38,248 bases of DNA from Nocardiopsis prasina DSM 43845 (GCF_000341265.1 NZ_ANAE01000209.1:1-38248); one strand, 5' to 3'. Positions 8,585 through 18,524 are shown, counted from the stretch's first letter. Numbers and translations: made by a program. Notes: generated by a model not told the origin, from the letters alone.

Positions 8585-8783
8585 GCTTCTCCCTGGGGGG
8601 TGGGGGACATACCGGGGCACATCATTGCACGGGGTGATCGCCCTCCTCCACACGGTGACCCCACCCGGCCAGCCCGGCCCGACGAGCGCGGACCGGACCG
8701 TCTCCGGTCGCTGCGACAATGTCCCAGTCGCGGTTTCGCACACGGGGGTGCGGGACCGGCCACGAGGACACGGGGGTGCGGCG

Positions 8784-10358
8784 GTGGCCGAGCGCAGGGC
8801 TCTGGATCTGGACGCTCTCGCGGTCAGTGACCGCTTCCGGCTGTTCAACTTCACCCGTCGCGACGACCACGTCACCTACCTGTGGATCCTGCGTTCGGTG
8901 GACCGCCTGCGCGAGGTCCACCAGGTCCAAGTCGGGGCGGACGAGGTCGAGGCCACTCTGCGCGAACTCGCCGCGGCCCACACCGAGGCGCCGGAGGTCC
9001 CCGCCCAGGGGCTGCGCCACCGGCTCGACGAACTCGCTTCGGACGGGGTGCTGCACCGCTTCGACGACGCCTCCCGCGCGGGCACCCTGGCCAGCTACCG
9101 CAACCGGCAGTCCGTGTATCAGTTCAGCGAACTCGGATACCGCGCCTACCACGCGGTCGAGAACCTCCTGGGCGCCCGAGTGGAGGACGTCAACCTCTCC
9201 CGCCTGGTCTTCTCCGACGTCCTGGAGGACCTCGGCGCGCTCGCAGAGGCCAACCGCACCGGACGGGTCGAGGACGTCTACCGCCGTCTGTCCCGACTGG
9301 ACACGGTGATGGAGGACATGGGACGGCGCTCCGCCCAGTTCCACGTCACCCTCGGGGAGATCCTGCGTTCCACCGAGGCGTCCTCCGAGGTGTTCCTGCG
9401 CCACAAGAACGCCCTCCTCGTCCACATGTCCGACTTCATGGCGGAGCTGGACCGCTACCTGCCCCGCCTGGACAGGGCCGTCCACGAGGTCGAGGCCACC
9501 GGCCTGACCACCCTGCTCTCCCGCGCCGCCGAGGCCGACGAACGCCTCTTCATGGACCGGACCGAACGCCTGGAGGACTGGTCCCGCCGCTGGTGGGCGG
9601 TGCGCGCCTGGTTCGCCTCCGAGAGCGGCGCGCCCACCCGCGCCGCCGAACTCGGGCAGGCCACCCGTTCCGCCGTCTCCGGGGTCGTGGCCCTCCTGCG
9701 GCAGATCACCGAGGCCCAGCGCGGCGGCGTGAACCGCTCCACCCAGCTGCGCCACCTCGCAGCCTGGGTGTTCGACACCCCCGACGACGGGTCCGCCCAC
9801 GCCCTCATGGGCGCCGCGTTCAACACCCGCTCCGCCCGCCACCTCGGTGTGGCCCACGAGGACGGCGACGAGTTCGCGCCCACCGACTCCTGGCACGACG
9901 CCGCCGGAGTCGAGGTGTCGGTGACCCTGTTCCGCAGCGACCGCTCGCCCACCCACGGGGTCCCCAAACCGGTCCGCAGGGACACCGGAGCCCGCTCCGA
10001 ACTGCGCCGACGCCAGTCCGAGGACCGCGAGGCCGAACGCGCCTCCGCCGCGCGCCTGATCAGTGAGGGCGCCCACCAGCGCGTCCTCGACGAGAGCGAC
10101 ACCAAGGTGCTGCTGCGTCTGGTCACCAAGGCCCTGGAATCGCGCTCGGTGTCGTACGCGAAACGGGACACGTCACCTGCGGTCGTCGGCCTGCTGAAGT
10201 CCGCGACCGCCGACGACGCGGGCACCCTCATCAAGCTGATCCGCGACGAACGGGGCAGTAGCGTGCTCACCTCGCAGGGCCGGATCCACCTCCCCGGCTT
10301 CCGGGTGGAACTCGCCCCCCGCGCCGCCCGGACGAGCACCCGGAAGGGGAACCGATGA
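8784..10358 (+). CDS. jetA: Wadjet JetA-like subunit (DUF2397 / TIGR02677 family)
   Basis: First gene of a four-gene cassette, 524 residues. It reads as the DUF2397 family (FNFTRRDDHVTYLWILR near the N-terminus, then a winged-helix-like region and long helices), the kleisin-type subunit that bridges the SMC heads in Wadjet systems, comparable to MukF. The GTG start at 8784 is chosen by protein homology pattern (AERRALDLDALAVSDRFRLF). The nearest purine-rich sites are weak, so the start is less certain than the stop. The next gene starts within its stop (ATGA). These complexes recognise and cut small circular DNA. The symbol is given by role; the Wadjet subtype is not certain. Confidence 0.88.
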   Translation: MAERRALDLDALAVSDRFRLFNFTRRDDHVTYLWILRSVDRLREVHQVQVGADEVEATLRELAAAHTEAPEVPAQGLRHRLDELASDGVLHRFDDASRAGTLASYRNRQSVYQFSELGYRAYHAVENLLGARVEDVNLSRLVFSDVLEDLGALAEANRTGRVEDVYRRLSRLDTVMEDMGRRSAQFHVTLGEILRSTEASSEVFLRHKNALLVHMSDFMAELDRYLPRLDRAVHEVEATGLTTLLSRAAEADERLFMDRTERLEDWSRRWWAVRAWFASESGAPTRAAELGQATRSAVSGVVALLRQITEAQRGGVNRSTQLRHLAAWVFDTPDDGSAHALMGAAFNTRSARHLGVAHEDGDEFAPTDSWHDAAGVEVSVTLFRSDRSPTHGVPKPVRRDTGARSELRRRQSEDREAERASAARLISEGAHQRVLDESDTKVLLRLVTKALESRSVSYAKRDTSPAVVGLLKSATADDAGTLIKLIRDERGSSVLTSQGRIHLPGFRVELAPRAARTSTRKGNR

Positions 10359-11806
10359 CCCGGCACACCCGGCCCCGTGTCGAGACCGTCGACCTCGGCT
10401 CCTACCAGCAGGCCGTCCGCAAGGTCCTCACCTGTGACGTCATCACCGCGTCGCGGCCGCGCCCCGGCGTGCTGGACCAGGTCCTGTACTGGGCCGACGA
10501 GATGACCGAGGACCTGCGCGCCCTGTTCGGGTACACCCTCGTGGCCACCACCGACCACGTCCGCCTGGTCCGCGAACTCGACCTGCTCGACCCCACCCAG
10601 CGCCAGGAGTTCGCCCGCAAGGGCAGGCCCTTCGACCGCCGCCGCCTGGCCTACCTGTGCCTGCTCCTGGCCGCCTTCCAGCGCTCACAGGTCGAGATCA
10701 GCCTCGGCGACCTCGTCCGGGGGTTCACCCCCTCGGCCAACGAGATCGAGGGCCTGGGCTACGACCCCACCGACTCCACCCACAAGGCCGCGCTGGTCGA
10801 CGTCGCCCACTGGCTGCTGGACCGGGGCGCCCTCCACCTGTCGGACGGCTCCGTCGAGGCGTGGGCCCGCGGTGGTGACCAGGGGGACGCGCTCTTCGAC
10901 ATCGACCACGAGATCTGCGAGGTCCTCTTCCGGCCCACGCGCCCCATCCAGCACCTGAACAGCGCCTCCGGCCTGCTCAGCGACCCGCTCGGACCGGACG
11001 CCCCGCGCGAACGCGCCGCCCAGCGCGCCCGCCGCCTGCTGCTGGAGTACCCGGTGGTGTACTACGCGGACGTCGAACCCGAGGTGGCCGCCGCCCTGCG
11101 CGGCAGGGGACCCGCCGAGGAGGTGGCCCGCCTCACCGGAACCAAGCTGGAACGCCGCGCCGAGGGCGTCCTGTTGGCGGACGCCTCCGGCACCTTCACC
11201 GACCGCGCCTTCCCGGGCCGCGGCGGCGCCGTCACCCGCACCGCCGGGCTGCTGCTGGCCCAGATCGCCACCCACTTCGAGGAGTCCTGGGCGGCGCTGG
11301 GCCACCTGACCGCCCCCGGCCCCCTGCACGAGCACCCCGAGCTGGTCGCCCGGATCGACGCCGGGGTTCCCCGGGAGGGCGTCGTCACCGAGCTGGCCTG
11401 GGCCGAGACGGACCGGACCACGACGGTGGCCGAGCCCGCATCGCTGCCGCTGGTGGAGCGCGAACGCCTGGAGGACATGGTCGCCGACCTCTTCGAGGAG
11501 TTCGGCGCCGCCTCCTTCACCGCGACCTGGCAGCAGGACCCGCACGGCCTGCTCGACGCCGCCCTGGCCCTGCTCACCGACCTGGACCTGGTCAGACCGC
11601 TACCGGGCGGGGTCCTGGTCACCCCCGCCGCGCTGCGCTACCGCAACATCCGGGGCGCCCTGCCCGAACGCCCCGACACCGGACTGCTGCCGTTCGGCCC
11701 GATCGAACCGGCCGACGAACCGGCTGACGAGCCACCCCCGACCGACCCCGACGACACGCCCCCCGCCCCGCCCGAGACCGAAGGAACCGAGGAAACCGCG
11801 CCATGA
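10355..11806 (+). CDS. jetB: Wadjet JetB-like subunit (DUF2398 / TIGR02678 family)
   Basis: Protein of 483 residues, second in the cassette, beginning with ATG inside the stop of the preceding gene and behind GGAAGGGG. It reads as the DUF2398 family (SYQQAVRKVLTCDVITASRP, FDRRRLAYLCLLLAAFQRSQ), thought to supply the KITE/MukE-like winged-helix subunit that binds the kleisin. The last 45 or so residues are rich in Pro, Asp, Glu and Thr and look disordered. A GAGGAA ribosome site for the SMC gene lies inside its last codons. Function follows from the conserved cassette order rather than from a catalytic motif, and I see no enzymatic residues. Confidence 0.87.
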   Translation: MTRHTRPRVETVDLGSYQQAVRKVLTCDVITASRPRPGVLDQVLYWADEMTEDLRALFGYTLVATTDHVRLVRELDLLDPTQRQEFARKGRPFDRRRLAYLCLLLAAFQRSQVEISLGDLVRGFTPSANEIEGLGYDPTDSTHKAALVDVAHWLLDRGALHLSDGSVEAWARGGDQGDALFDIDHEICEVLFRPTRPIQHLNSASGLLSDPLGPDAPRERAAQRARRLLLEYPVVYYADVEPEVAAALRGRGPAEEVARLTGTKLERRAEGVLLADASGTFTDRAFPGRGGAVTRTAGLLLAQIATHFEESWAALGHLTAPGPLHEHPELVARIDAGVPREGVVTELAWAETDRTTTVAEPASLPLVERERLEDMVADLFEEFGAASFTATWQQDPHGLLDAALALLTDLDLVRPLPGGVLVTPAALRYRNIRGALPERPDTGLLPFGPIEPADEPADEPPPTDPDDTPPAPPETEGTEETAP

Positions 11807-14800
11807 CCCGCAGGAGCGACCGCTTCCGGCCCAGCAGGGCCGGAGTCGTCAACGTCTGGGACTACGTCGACGAGGAGTTCGCCTTCGCGGACGGCCGCCT
11901 CGTCCTGCGCGGCCACAACGGGTCGGGCAAGACCAAGGCGCTGGAGGTGCTGTTCCCCTTCGTCCTGGACGGCTACACCGACGCCCGCAGGCTCGACCCC
12001 TTCAGCGGCCAGAACCGCACCATGAAGTCCAATCTGCTGTACCGGGGCGACGAGTCCAACCACGGCTACGTGTGGATGGAGTTCGCTCGCGCCGCCGACG
12101 GCGACGACAAGGGGACCGAGACCGTCACCCTGGTCATCGGCATGCGCGCGCACCGCCACCGCGACGGCGTCAACCCCTCCTTCTTCGTCACCGACCAGCG
12201 CCTGGGCGTGGACTTCGGGCTGCTCTCCACGGACGGGCGCCCGCTCACCGAACGCCAGCTCAAGGCCGCCCTCGGCGAGACGGCGCACCACGCCACCGCC
12301 GCCGACTACCGCCGGGCCGTCGACGCGCGCCTGTTCGGGCTGGGGGAGCGCTACGTCCAGCTCCTGGACCTCCTGCTGGCTCTGCGCCGCCCCCTCCTGG
12401 CCAAGGACCTGGACCCGGAGAAGGTCTCGCACACCCTCACCGGCGGGCTCAGCCCCCTGGACGACGCCCTCGTCGACCAGGCAGCCCGGGACTTCGCCAA
12501 CCTCGCCGCCGTGCAGCGCCGCTTCGCCAGCGCCACCGCCGCCCACGAGGCCGCCCGCACCTTCACCGGCGTCTACGCCGACTACCTGACCGCTAACGCC
12601 CGGCACCGCCTGTCCAGGGTGGCGGGCGCCACTGAGCAGGCCGACACCCACGCGCGCACCGTCGCCGAGGCGGCCGAAGAGCTCGACCGCGCCACCGCCG
12701 CGCGGGACCAGGCCCGCGAGAGCGTCACCGAACTGGCCGAGGACGCCGCGCGCCTGGATGCCCAGTGCGCGGTCCTGCGCCAGCACGAGACCCTGCGAGA
12801 CCAGCAGGCCCTCCAGGTCAGGAGGGAGGGCAACGACAAGCTCGCCCGTCAGATCGCCACCGGCCAGGCACGCGTGGCGGCCCAGGAGGAGGAGATCTCC
12901 CGCCTGAGCGGTGAGGCCGCCCGGGTCGCCGAACGGGTCGGACACGAGCGGGCCCTGGCCGAGCGGCTGCGCACCGAACTCACGGCCGCCGCCGAAGGGT
13001 CCGGGATCGTCCACGACGCCGAGGGGGATGCGGACACCGGCGACGACCTGCCCGAGACCGCCAGGGCCAGGGCCAGCGCCCGTCTCGACGACGTCCGGGC
13101 CGTTCGCGAACAGCTCGCCGCCCAGGACCGCGCCGAGGACGGCCGGACGCGCGCCGAGACCACCGCCGCCCGGGCCGAGGACACCCTCTCCGGGCAGGAG
13201 GAGGCGTGCGCCGAAGCCGAGGAGGAGCTCGCCGGACTCCGCCGCGCCACCACCGAGGCCCTGGACGTGTGGTCCGCGCGGTGGGAGATCGCCGGGCCGG
13301 AGACCCTCGCGGCCCTGCGGGAGACCGTGGAACGCTACGGGGAGGCGGGCACCCCCACCCTCGCGCAGGTGTTCAACGAACACCTGCACGACCAGCAGGT
13401 GCGGGCCGCCACCAAGGCCAACGCCCTGGAGTCCGAACAGACCAGCCTGGGCGAGGAGCTGGCCTCCGCTCGCCGCGAACGCGACCACATCGCCGCCGAA
13501 CGCGACGACGCGCCACCGGCCGACCCCCTGCGCCCCGCCCCGCGCGACGAGCGTCCCGGAGCGCCGCTCTGGCAGCTGGTCCGCTTCGCCGACCACCTCT
13601 CCGACGACCACGGCGCCGCCGTCGAGGGAGCCCTGCACGCCGCCGGGCTGCTCACCGCCTGGATCCACCCCGAGCCCGAGCAGACCCGCCGGGCCCTGGA
13701 ACTCGGCGAAGCGGACGCCTACCTGCTGCCCGGTACTCGGGAGACCACCGCAACGACCCTCGCCGACGTCCTCGTCCCCGAGACCCAGGACCATGTCCCC
13801 ACGGACACCATCGCCAGCGTCCTGGCCTCGATCCCCTTCGGTGAGGCTGAACCCCCCGCCGACCTCGGGGTGGACACGGGCGCCCGTTTCCGGCTGGGCC
13901 CGCTCACCGGCGCCCACCCCAAATCCGCCGCCGAGTTCATCGGCGCCACCAACCGCGCCCAGCGACGCCGGGAACGCCTGGCCGCCCAGGACGCCCGCAT
14001 CGCCGACCTCTCCACGCGGCACACCGAACTGGGCGAACGGCTCGCCCGCGCCCACGAACTCCTCAAGGACTTCGACCGCGCCCGAGCGGACCTGCCCGAC
14101 GCCACGGGCGTGGCCAGGGCACTGCGCGCCCTCGAACGCCACTCCACCCTCCTGACGTCGGCCCGCTCCGCCCGGGCGGAGGCCCGACGCGACCTCGACG
14201 CCGCCATCGCCCAGGTCGACGCCGAACGCCGCCAGGTCCGCGCCACCGCCGCCGAGCGCGCCATGCCCACGCGACGGGAGGACGTCGACGCCGTCGCGGT
14301 CGCGGCGCAGACCTTCCAGGACACCGCCCGGAAGCTGCACACCACCCGTGCGGACATCGCCGAGTACCAGAACGACCTCACCGGGCGCCAGGACACCGTC
14401 ACCCGGCTGACCGAGGCGCTCGAGGGCGACCGCGCCGAACTCGACCGGAGCCGCGGCGACCACCAGCGCGAGGCCGAGGAACTGGCGACCCTGGAGGCGT
14501 CCGTCGACGCCCCGGCCCGTGAACTCCTCGACCAGCTGGAGCGGGCCCAGGGGGAGCTCCGCGACGTCCAGGCGCGCAAGGCGAAGGCCGAGCAGGAGGC
14601 CGCCCGAGAACACGACCTCGCCGTGCGCTCCGAGACCCTCCGCGACAGCGGTCGGCAGTCCCTCGCCCGGGAGCTGACCACCCTCTTCGAGCACGCCGCC
14701 GCCTTCTCCGGACTCACCCAGCCCACCGTGCGCGAGATCGTCGGTGTCCAGGCCACCGGCACCTGGCCGCTGCCCGACCAGTGGCCCGACCCCGAGGAAG

Positions 14801-15987
14801 CAGCACGGACCCTGCTCACCGGCGAGGCCACCACCGTCCGCGAGGTCCTGCCCGGCGCTGCCGCCACCCTGCTCGACGCCTTCACCGAGGCGGTCGGTGG
14901 CAAGGAGGTCGGCGACACCGAACTCAGGAACGCCGGAAACCGCATGTCCCAGGCCCTGCGTACCTTCCAGGAGGCGCTCGGCGGTGACGCCGAGGGGTAC
15001 CGGGTGGACCACGAGGTGGGCCCCAGCGGCCTGGTCACCGTGCACGTCAACGACGAGAACGGCCGCAACCCCGTCTCCTCCTTCGCCCGATCCGTGGCCG
15101 AACGGGTCGAGGAACAGGGCGCGCTCCTGCGCGAGGAGGAGCAAGGAGTCCTGGAGGACGAGCTCCTCGGCGGGATCGCCCAGCAGGTCCACGACCGCGT
15201 CCGCGCCGCCAAGCAGCTGGTCCGCGCCATGGACCGCGACACCCGCGCCCGGCCCATGTCCTCCGGCACCCGGGTGGGCATCCGGTGGTCGCGCTCCGAC
15301 GGTCTCTCCGAGCCGCAGCGCCTGGCCACCGAACTCGTGCGGCGCGACGGCGCCGGGCTCGGCCCCCGAGGGTTGGGGGAGCTCCGGGGCGTGCTTCGAC
15401 GCATGATCCGCGACTACCACGCCACCCACCCCCGGGCCAGCCACAAGCAGGTCCTGGCGGCGGTCCTGGACTACCGCGACTGGTACCGGTTCGAGCTGCG
15501 CCTAGCCGAGCCCGGCAAGGACGAGGTCACGCTCACCAAGAACAAGCACGAGCAGATGTCCGGCGGCGAGAAGTCCGCCGCCATCCACCTGCCCCTGTTC
15601 GCGGCGGCCAACGCCCTGTACTCCTCGGCGGCGCCCACCTGCCCCCGCGTCGTCGCCCTGGACGAGGCCTTCGCGGGCATCGACGACCGCTACAAGCCCG
15701 AACTCATGGGCCTGACCGTGACCTTCGACCTGGACATGTTCATGACCGGCCACGACCTGTGGGTGCATTACGACACCGTGCCCATGGCCGCGCACTACGA
15801 CATGCACCACGACAAGGCCAGCCACACCGTCTCGGCCCTGCTCATGCTCTGGGACGGCGAGCAGACCCTGGACGCGGACGCCGGATTCGCCGGAAACGAG
15901 GAACTCGCCGCGGAACTCCTCGGCATCACCCCCACCCGCTACGTGCCCCAGCCCACGGAGGGGACGCTCCTGGAGGAATCAGCGTGA
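11803..15987 (+). CDS. jetC: Wadjet JetC-like SMC ATPase (TIGR02680 family)
   Basis: SMC-like motor of 1394 residues. Walker A GHNGSGKT is at residues 37-44, the ABC signature MSGGEKS near residue 1252 and Walker B VVALDEAFAGID near 1285. Between the heads lie two long Ala/Glu/Arg-rich coiled-coil arms (roughly 280-560 and 730-1000) around a less helical middle that would be the hinge. The motif SGQNRTMKSNLLYRGD after Walker A is typical of this family. In Wadjet systems the motor extrudes DNA loops and, on a small circle, triggers cleavage by the Toprim partner. ATG 11803 overlaps the preceding stop, and its own stop overlaps the jetD start. Confidence 0.93.
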   Translation: MTRRSDRFRPSRAGVVNVWDYVDEEFAFADGRLVLRGHNGSGKTKALEVLFPFVLDGYTDARRLDPFSGQNRTMKSNLLYRGDESNHGYVWMEFARAADGDDKGTETVTLVIGMRAHRHRDGVNPSFFVTDQRLGVDFGLLSTDGRPLTERQLKAALGETAHHATAADYRRAVDARLFGLGERYVQLLDLLLALRRPLLAKDLDPEKVSHTLTGGLSPLDDALVDQAARDFANLAAVQRRFASATAAHEAARTFTGVYADYLTANARHRLSRVAGATEQADTHARTVAEAAEELDRATAARDQARESVTELAEDAARLDAQCAVLRQHETLRDQQALQVRREGNDKLARQIATGQARVAAQEEEISRLSGEAARVAERVGHERALAERLRTELTAAAEGSGIVHDAEGDADTGDDLPETARARASARLDDVRAVREQLAAQDRAEDGRTRAETTAARAEDTLSGQEEACAEAEEELAGLRRATTEALDVWSARWEIAGPETLAALRETVERYGEAGTPTLAQVFNEHLHDQQVRAATKANALESEQTSLGEELASARRERDHIAAERDDAPPADPLRPAPRDERPGAPLWQLVRFADHLSDDHGAAVEGALHAAGLLTAWIHPEPEQTRRALELGEADAYLLPGTRETTATTLADVLVPETQDHVPTDTIASVLASIPFGEAEPPADLGVDTGARFRLGPLTGAHPKSAAEFIGATNRAQRRRERLAAQDARIADLSTRHTELGERLARAHELLKDFDRARADLPDATGVARALRALERHSTLLTSARSARAEARRDLDAAIAQVDAERRQVRATAAERAMPTRREDVDAVAVAAQTFQDTARKLHTTRADIAEYQNDLTGRQDTVTRLTEALEGDRAELDRSRGDHQREAEELATLEASVDAPARELLDQLERAQGELRDVQARKAKAEQEAAREHDLAVRSETLRDSGRQSLARELTTLFEHAAAFSGLTQPTVREIVGVQATGTWPLPDQWPDPEEAARTLLTGEATTVREVLPGAAATLLDAFTEAVGGKEVGDTELRNAGNRMSQALRTFQEALGGDAEGYRVDHEVGPSGLVTVHVNDENGRNPVSSFARSVAERVEEQGALLREEEQGVLEDELLGGIAQQVHDRVRAAKQLVRAMDRDTRARPMSSGTRVGIRWSRSDGLSEPQRLATELVRRDGAGLGPRGLGELRGVLRRMIRDYHATHPRASHKQVLAAVLDYRDWYRFELRLAEPGKDEVTLTKNKHEQMSGGEKSAAIHLPLFAAANALYSSAAPTCPRVVALDEAFAGIDDRYKPELMGLTVTFDLDMFMTGHDLWVHYDTVPMAAHYDMHHDKASHTVSALLMLWDGEQTLDADAGFAGNEELAAELLGITPTRYVPQPTEGTLLEESA

Positions 15988-17243
15988 GCGCGCACGACGA
16001 CCTGGAGGTCTTCCGGAGCTCCCGGCTCCGGTCCCTGTTGGCCCGGACCCGCGATGTGCTGGCGAAGCGCGACGGCGAGCTCTCTGGGATGTTCACGCTC
16101 AAGGACCTGGACGAACAGGACGTCCGCAACATCTGTGGCTTCCTCGGCACAGAACCCGGAAATCGGCCCGACCAGGTGAAGGTCCGCCTGGAGCACTTCG
16201 ACACCGTCGTCCGCGACGGCTACGGACTCGATCTGCTGGAGCTCTTCGACGCACTTGGGGAGCCGGTGCGCTTTCGGAGCCAGGCACGGCGCGAAGCCGA
16301 GGACCTGCGTGAGCGGATCCTCGCCCCCGCGCTCGCCAGTCCCCTCCACGACCAGCAGTGGTTCCGTTCCTGGCTCGAGCACCGGGACACCCGGTCCGCG
16401 ATCACTCAGCGGGTCACCGCCAAGGACACCGAGAGCCTCGCGCACGTCGTCCAGGTCCTGGAGGCCGTGGAGGCCCACGGCGCTCTGCCCGCAGGTTCGG
16501 GCACCGCGCCGCTGCTGCTCCAGAAGTTGGCGGTGGACGCCACCGGGGACACCAAGGCGCTCAACAACAGGACCGCGCTTTCCAGGCTCGTGCTCCCCGC
16601 CCTGGCCGCGCGGCGCGGGACCACACGCCCCGACGAGAAGGACGCGGAGGAGAACCGCGCCCTGTGGGAGGAGAACGACGTCGTCCAGGACGACCTCGCC
16701 AGCCGCGTCCTGGTGCTCAACCTCCCGGCGGAGGGCGCCGTGCTCGGCGCGTGGCTGACCGAGGCGGCCGACCACGGGGTCCCGCTCCAGGTCACACTGC
16801 ACCAGCTCGTCCGCTTCCCACCGGTACCCACCGCGCGGGTGATCCACGTGTGCGAGAACCCGGCGGTACTCCGGAAGGCGGCCGAGGACCTGGGTGCGGC
16901 ATCGGCGCCGCTGATCTGCACCGAGGGCTGGCCCTCCGCGGCCTTCCACCGGATCGCCTCCGCCTCGGTCACCGCCGGGGCCCGCCTGCGCTACCACGGG
17001 GACTTCGACTGGGCCGGGATGCACATCGCCGAACGCGTCATGGAGAGGTACGGCGCTGATCCCTGGCGCATGTCCGCCGTCGACTACCTCGGACACGTAC
17101 GCACCGAGTCCCCCGAGCTCAGGGGGAGGGAACGCGCCACCCCCTGGGACCCCGCCCTCGCCGTGGCCATGCGGGAGCGCGGCCGGGTGGTCTTCGAGGA
17201 GTCAGTGGACTCCGCCCTGCTGGAGGACCTGACGGCCCGGTGA
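15984..17243 (+). CDS. jetD: Wadjet JetD-like Toprim nuclease (DUF2399/DUF3323, TIGR02679 family)
   Basis: Protein of 419 residues, the likely DNA-cutting subunit. The C-terminal Toprim domain shows the conserved Glu291 in VIHVCENP and the DxD motif in DFDWAGMHIAERV (from residue 340). These are the metal-binding residues of topoisomerase VI-like nucleases, and they look intact. The N-terminal region matches the DUF3323-type arm. GTG at 15984 overlaps the jetC stop (GTGA) and has GGAGG seven bases upstream. All four genes overlap by 4 bp, so equimolar coupled translation is likely. Intact catalytic residues and uninterrupted frames suggest that the system is functional. Confidence 0.92.
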   Translation: MSAHDDLEVFRSSRLRSLLARTRDVLAKRDGELSGMFTLKDLDEQDVRNICGFLGTEPGNRPDQVKVRLEHFDTVVRDGYGLDLLELFDALGEPVRFRSQARREAEDLRERILAPALASPLHDQQWFRSWLEHRDTRSAITQRVTAKDTESLAHVVQVLEAVEAHGALPAGSGTAPLLLQKLAVDATGDTKALNNRTALSRLVLPALAARRGTTRPDEKDAEENRALWEENDVVQDDLASRVLVLNLPAEGAVLGAWLTEAADHGVPLQVTLHQLVRFPPVPTARVIHVCENPAVLRKAAEDLGAASAPLICTEGWPSAAFHRIASASVTAGARLRYHGDFDWAGMHIAERVMERYGADPWRMSAVDYLGHVRTESPELRGRERATPWDPALAVAMRERGRVVFEESVDSALLEDLTAR

Positions 17244-17329
17244 CCCCGGTGGACGAATCGGACACTCCGGGGGAGTAGTGTTCCGTCATCGCGCCCGCGA
17301 CGTGGGCGAACGTGGGGGAGAAGTACACG

Positions 17330-18283
17330 ATGACGGTCGTCAAGAAGGTCGCCGATTTCGTCGGCAGGTGGTTCGCGGTCCTGGTGCTCGCCGGGGCCGT
17401 CGTGGGGTTGCTCGTCCCGGAGCAGACCACCCTCATCACCCCGCACGTGTCCCTGCTGCTCGGTGTGATCATGTTCTGCATGGGCCTCACCATGAGGCCC
17501 CAGGACTTCGCCGTCGTCGCCAAGCACCCCAAGGCGGTCCTCCTCGGCGTGGCCGCCCAGTACACGGTCATGCCGCTGCTGGGCTGGGGCATCGCCCACG
17601 CGTTCGGGCTGCCACCGCTGCTGGTGGTCGGCATGATCCTGGTCGGCGCCTCCCCGGGTGGCACCGCGTCGAACGTGATCGTCTACCTCGCTCGCGGAGA
17701 CGTCGCGCTTTCCGTGGCGATGACGTCCATCTCCACCATGCTGGCGCCCTTCGTCACTCCCCTGCTCGTCCTGGGGCTGGCCGGATCGACCCTGCCGATC
17801 TCCGCCGGTGACCTCTTCCTGTCCATCCTCCAGGTCGTGCTGCTCCCCGTCGTCGGTGGTCTGCTGCTGCGCCTGTTCGCCGACCGCTACGTGGTCCCGA
17901 TCCTGCCCCTGATGCCGCTGGTCTCGGTGACCGGCATCGTCCTGGTGGTCTCGGGCGTGGTCGGCGCCAACTCCGACGCCGTGCTGACCACGGGGCTGCT
18001 CCTGGCACTGGCCGTCATCCTGCACAACACCCTGGGCCTGTTCCTCGGCTACCTCGTCGGGTACTTCGGGCGCCTGCCCGACTCCGCCCGCCGCGCGGTC
18101 AGCGTGGAGGTCGGTATGCAGAACTCGGGTCTGGCCGCGAGTCTGGCCACCACCCACTTCGAGCCCATCGCCGCGCTGCCCGGTGCGCTGTTCTCGGTCT
18201 GGCACAACCTGTCCGGAGCGGCGGTGGCCACCTTCTGGGCCCGGCGGGCACCCAGTGACGCCGAGGAGCGCGAAACCGCCTGA
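17330..18283 (+). CDS. Bile acid:sodium symporter (BASS) family transporter
   Basis: Membrane transporter of 317 residues with about nine to ten hydrophobic segments. Family marks are LLLGVIMFCMGLTMRPQDF near residue 45, the ILVGASPGGTASNVIVYLARGDVALS core, and VSVEVGMQNSGLAASLA near 260-280, the two discontinuous-helix regions that form the sodium and substrate site. ATG at 17330 is preceded by GGGGGAG at 9 nt. An upstream in-frame GTG at 17312 is part of that site and so is rejected. It starts 87 bp after jetD in the same direction but looks functionally unrelated. The substrate could be an organic anion such as a keto acid; I cannot tell. Confidence 0.92.
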   Translation: MTVVKKVADFVGRWFAVLVLAGAVVGLLVPEQTTLITPHVSLLLGVIMFCMGLTMRPQDFAVVAKHPKAVLLGVAAQYTVMPLLGWGIAHAFGLPPLLVVGMILVGASPGGTASNVIVYLARGDVALSVAMTSISTMLAPFVTPLLVLGLAGSTLPISAGDLFLSILQVVLLPVVGGLLLRLFADRYVVPILPLMPLVSVTGIVLVVSGVVGANSDAVLTTGLLLALAVILHNTLGLFLGYLVGYFGRLPDSARRAVSVEVGMQNSGLAASLATTHFEPIAALPGALFSVWHNLSGAAVATFWARRAPSDAEERETA

Positions 18284-18359
18284 CCGGGAAGGCTTGCTCC
18301 GTGCCCGGCCCTCGTGACAGGCTCTGCCTTCGACATCCCCCGGACCGAGGACGGAACAC

Positions 18360-18524
18360 GTGGCCGCCCGAAAGAAGAAGCGCAAGCCCGGACGCGGGAG
18401 GAACGACATCCGCCGGGGACCCACGCGCGATCCCGGCCCCACGGGGAACGTGGGCTGCGTCTTCATCCTGATCGCGATGGTGGGCATCGGACTGGTCGTC
18501 CTGCTGCTGGAGCTTCTCACTTAG
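18360..18524 (+). CDS. Small basic single-pass membrane protein (54 aa), unknown function
   Basis: A 54-residue frame with good local evidence: GTG start at 18360 behind GAGG with 9-nt spacing, and strong GC-rich codon bias. The N-terminal half is very basic (AARKKKRKPGRGRNDIRRG), and one hydrophobic helix at about residues 34-54 (CVFILIAMVGIGLVVLLLELL) reaches the end. This predicts a protein anchored with a positively charged cytoplasmic tail. It is 76 bp after the BASS transporter gene and may be cotranscribed with it. I do not recognise the family, and a chance frame cannot be excluded. Confidence 0.6.
   Translation: MAARKKKRKPGRGRNDIRRGPTRDPGPTGNVGCVFILIAMVGIGLVVLLLELLT

Noticed and set aside
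11638..15444. Very long open frame (1268 codons) antisense to the SMC gene
   Set aside because: It is the usual shadow in GC-rich coding DNA. The plus-strand frame has Walker motifs and correct overlaps, while the antisense product is Gly/Val/Leu-rich and featureless.
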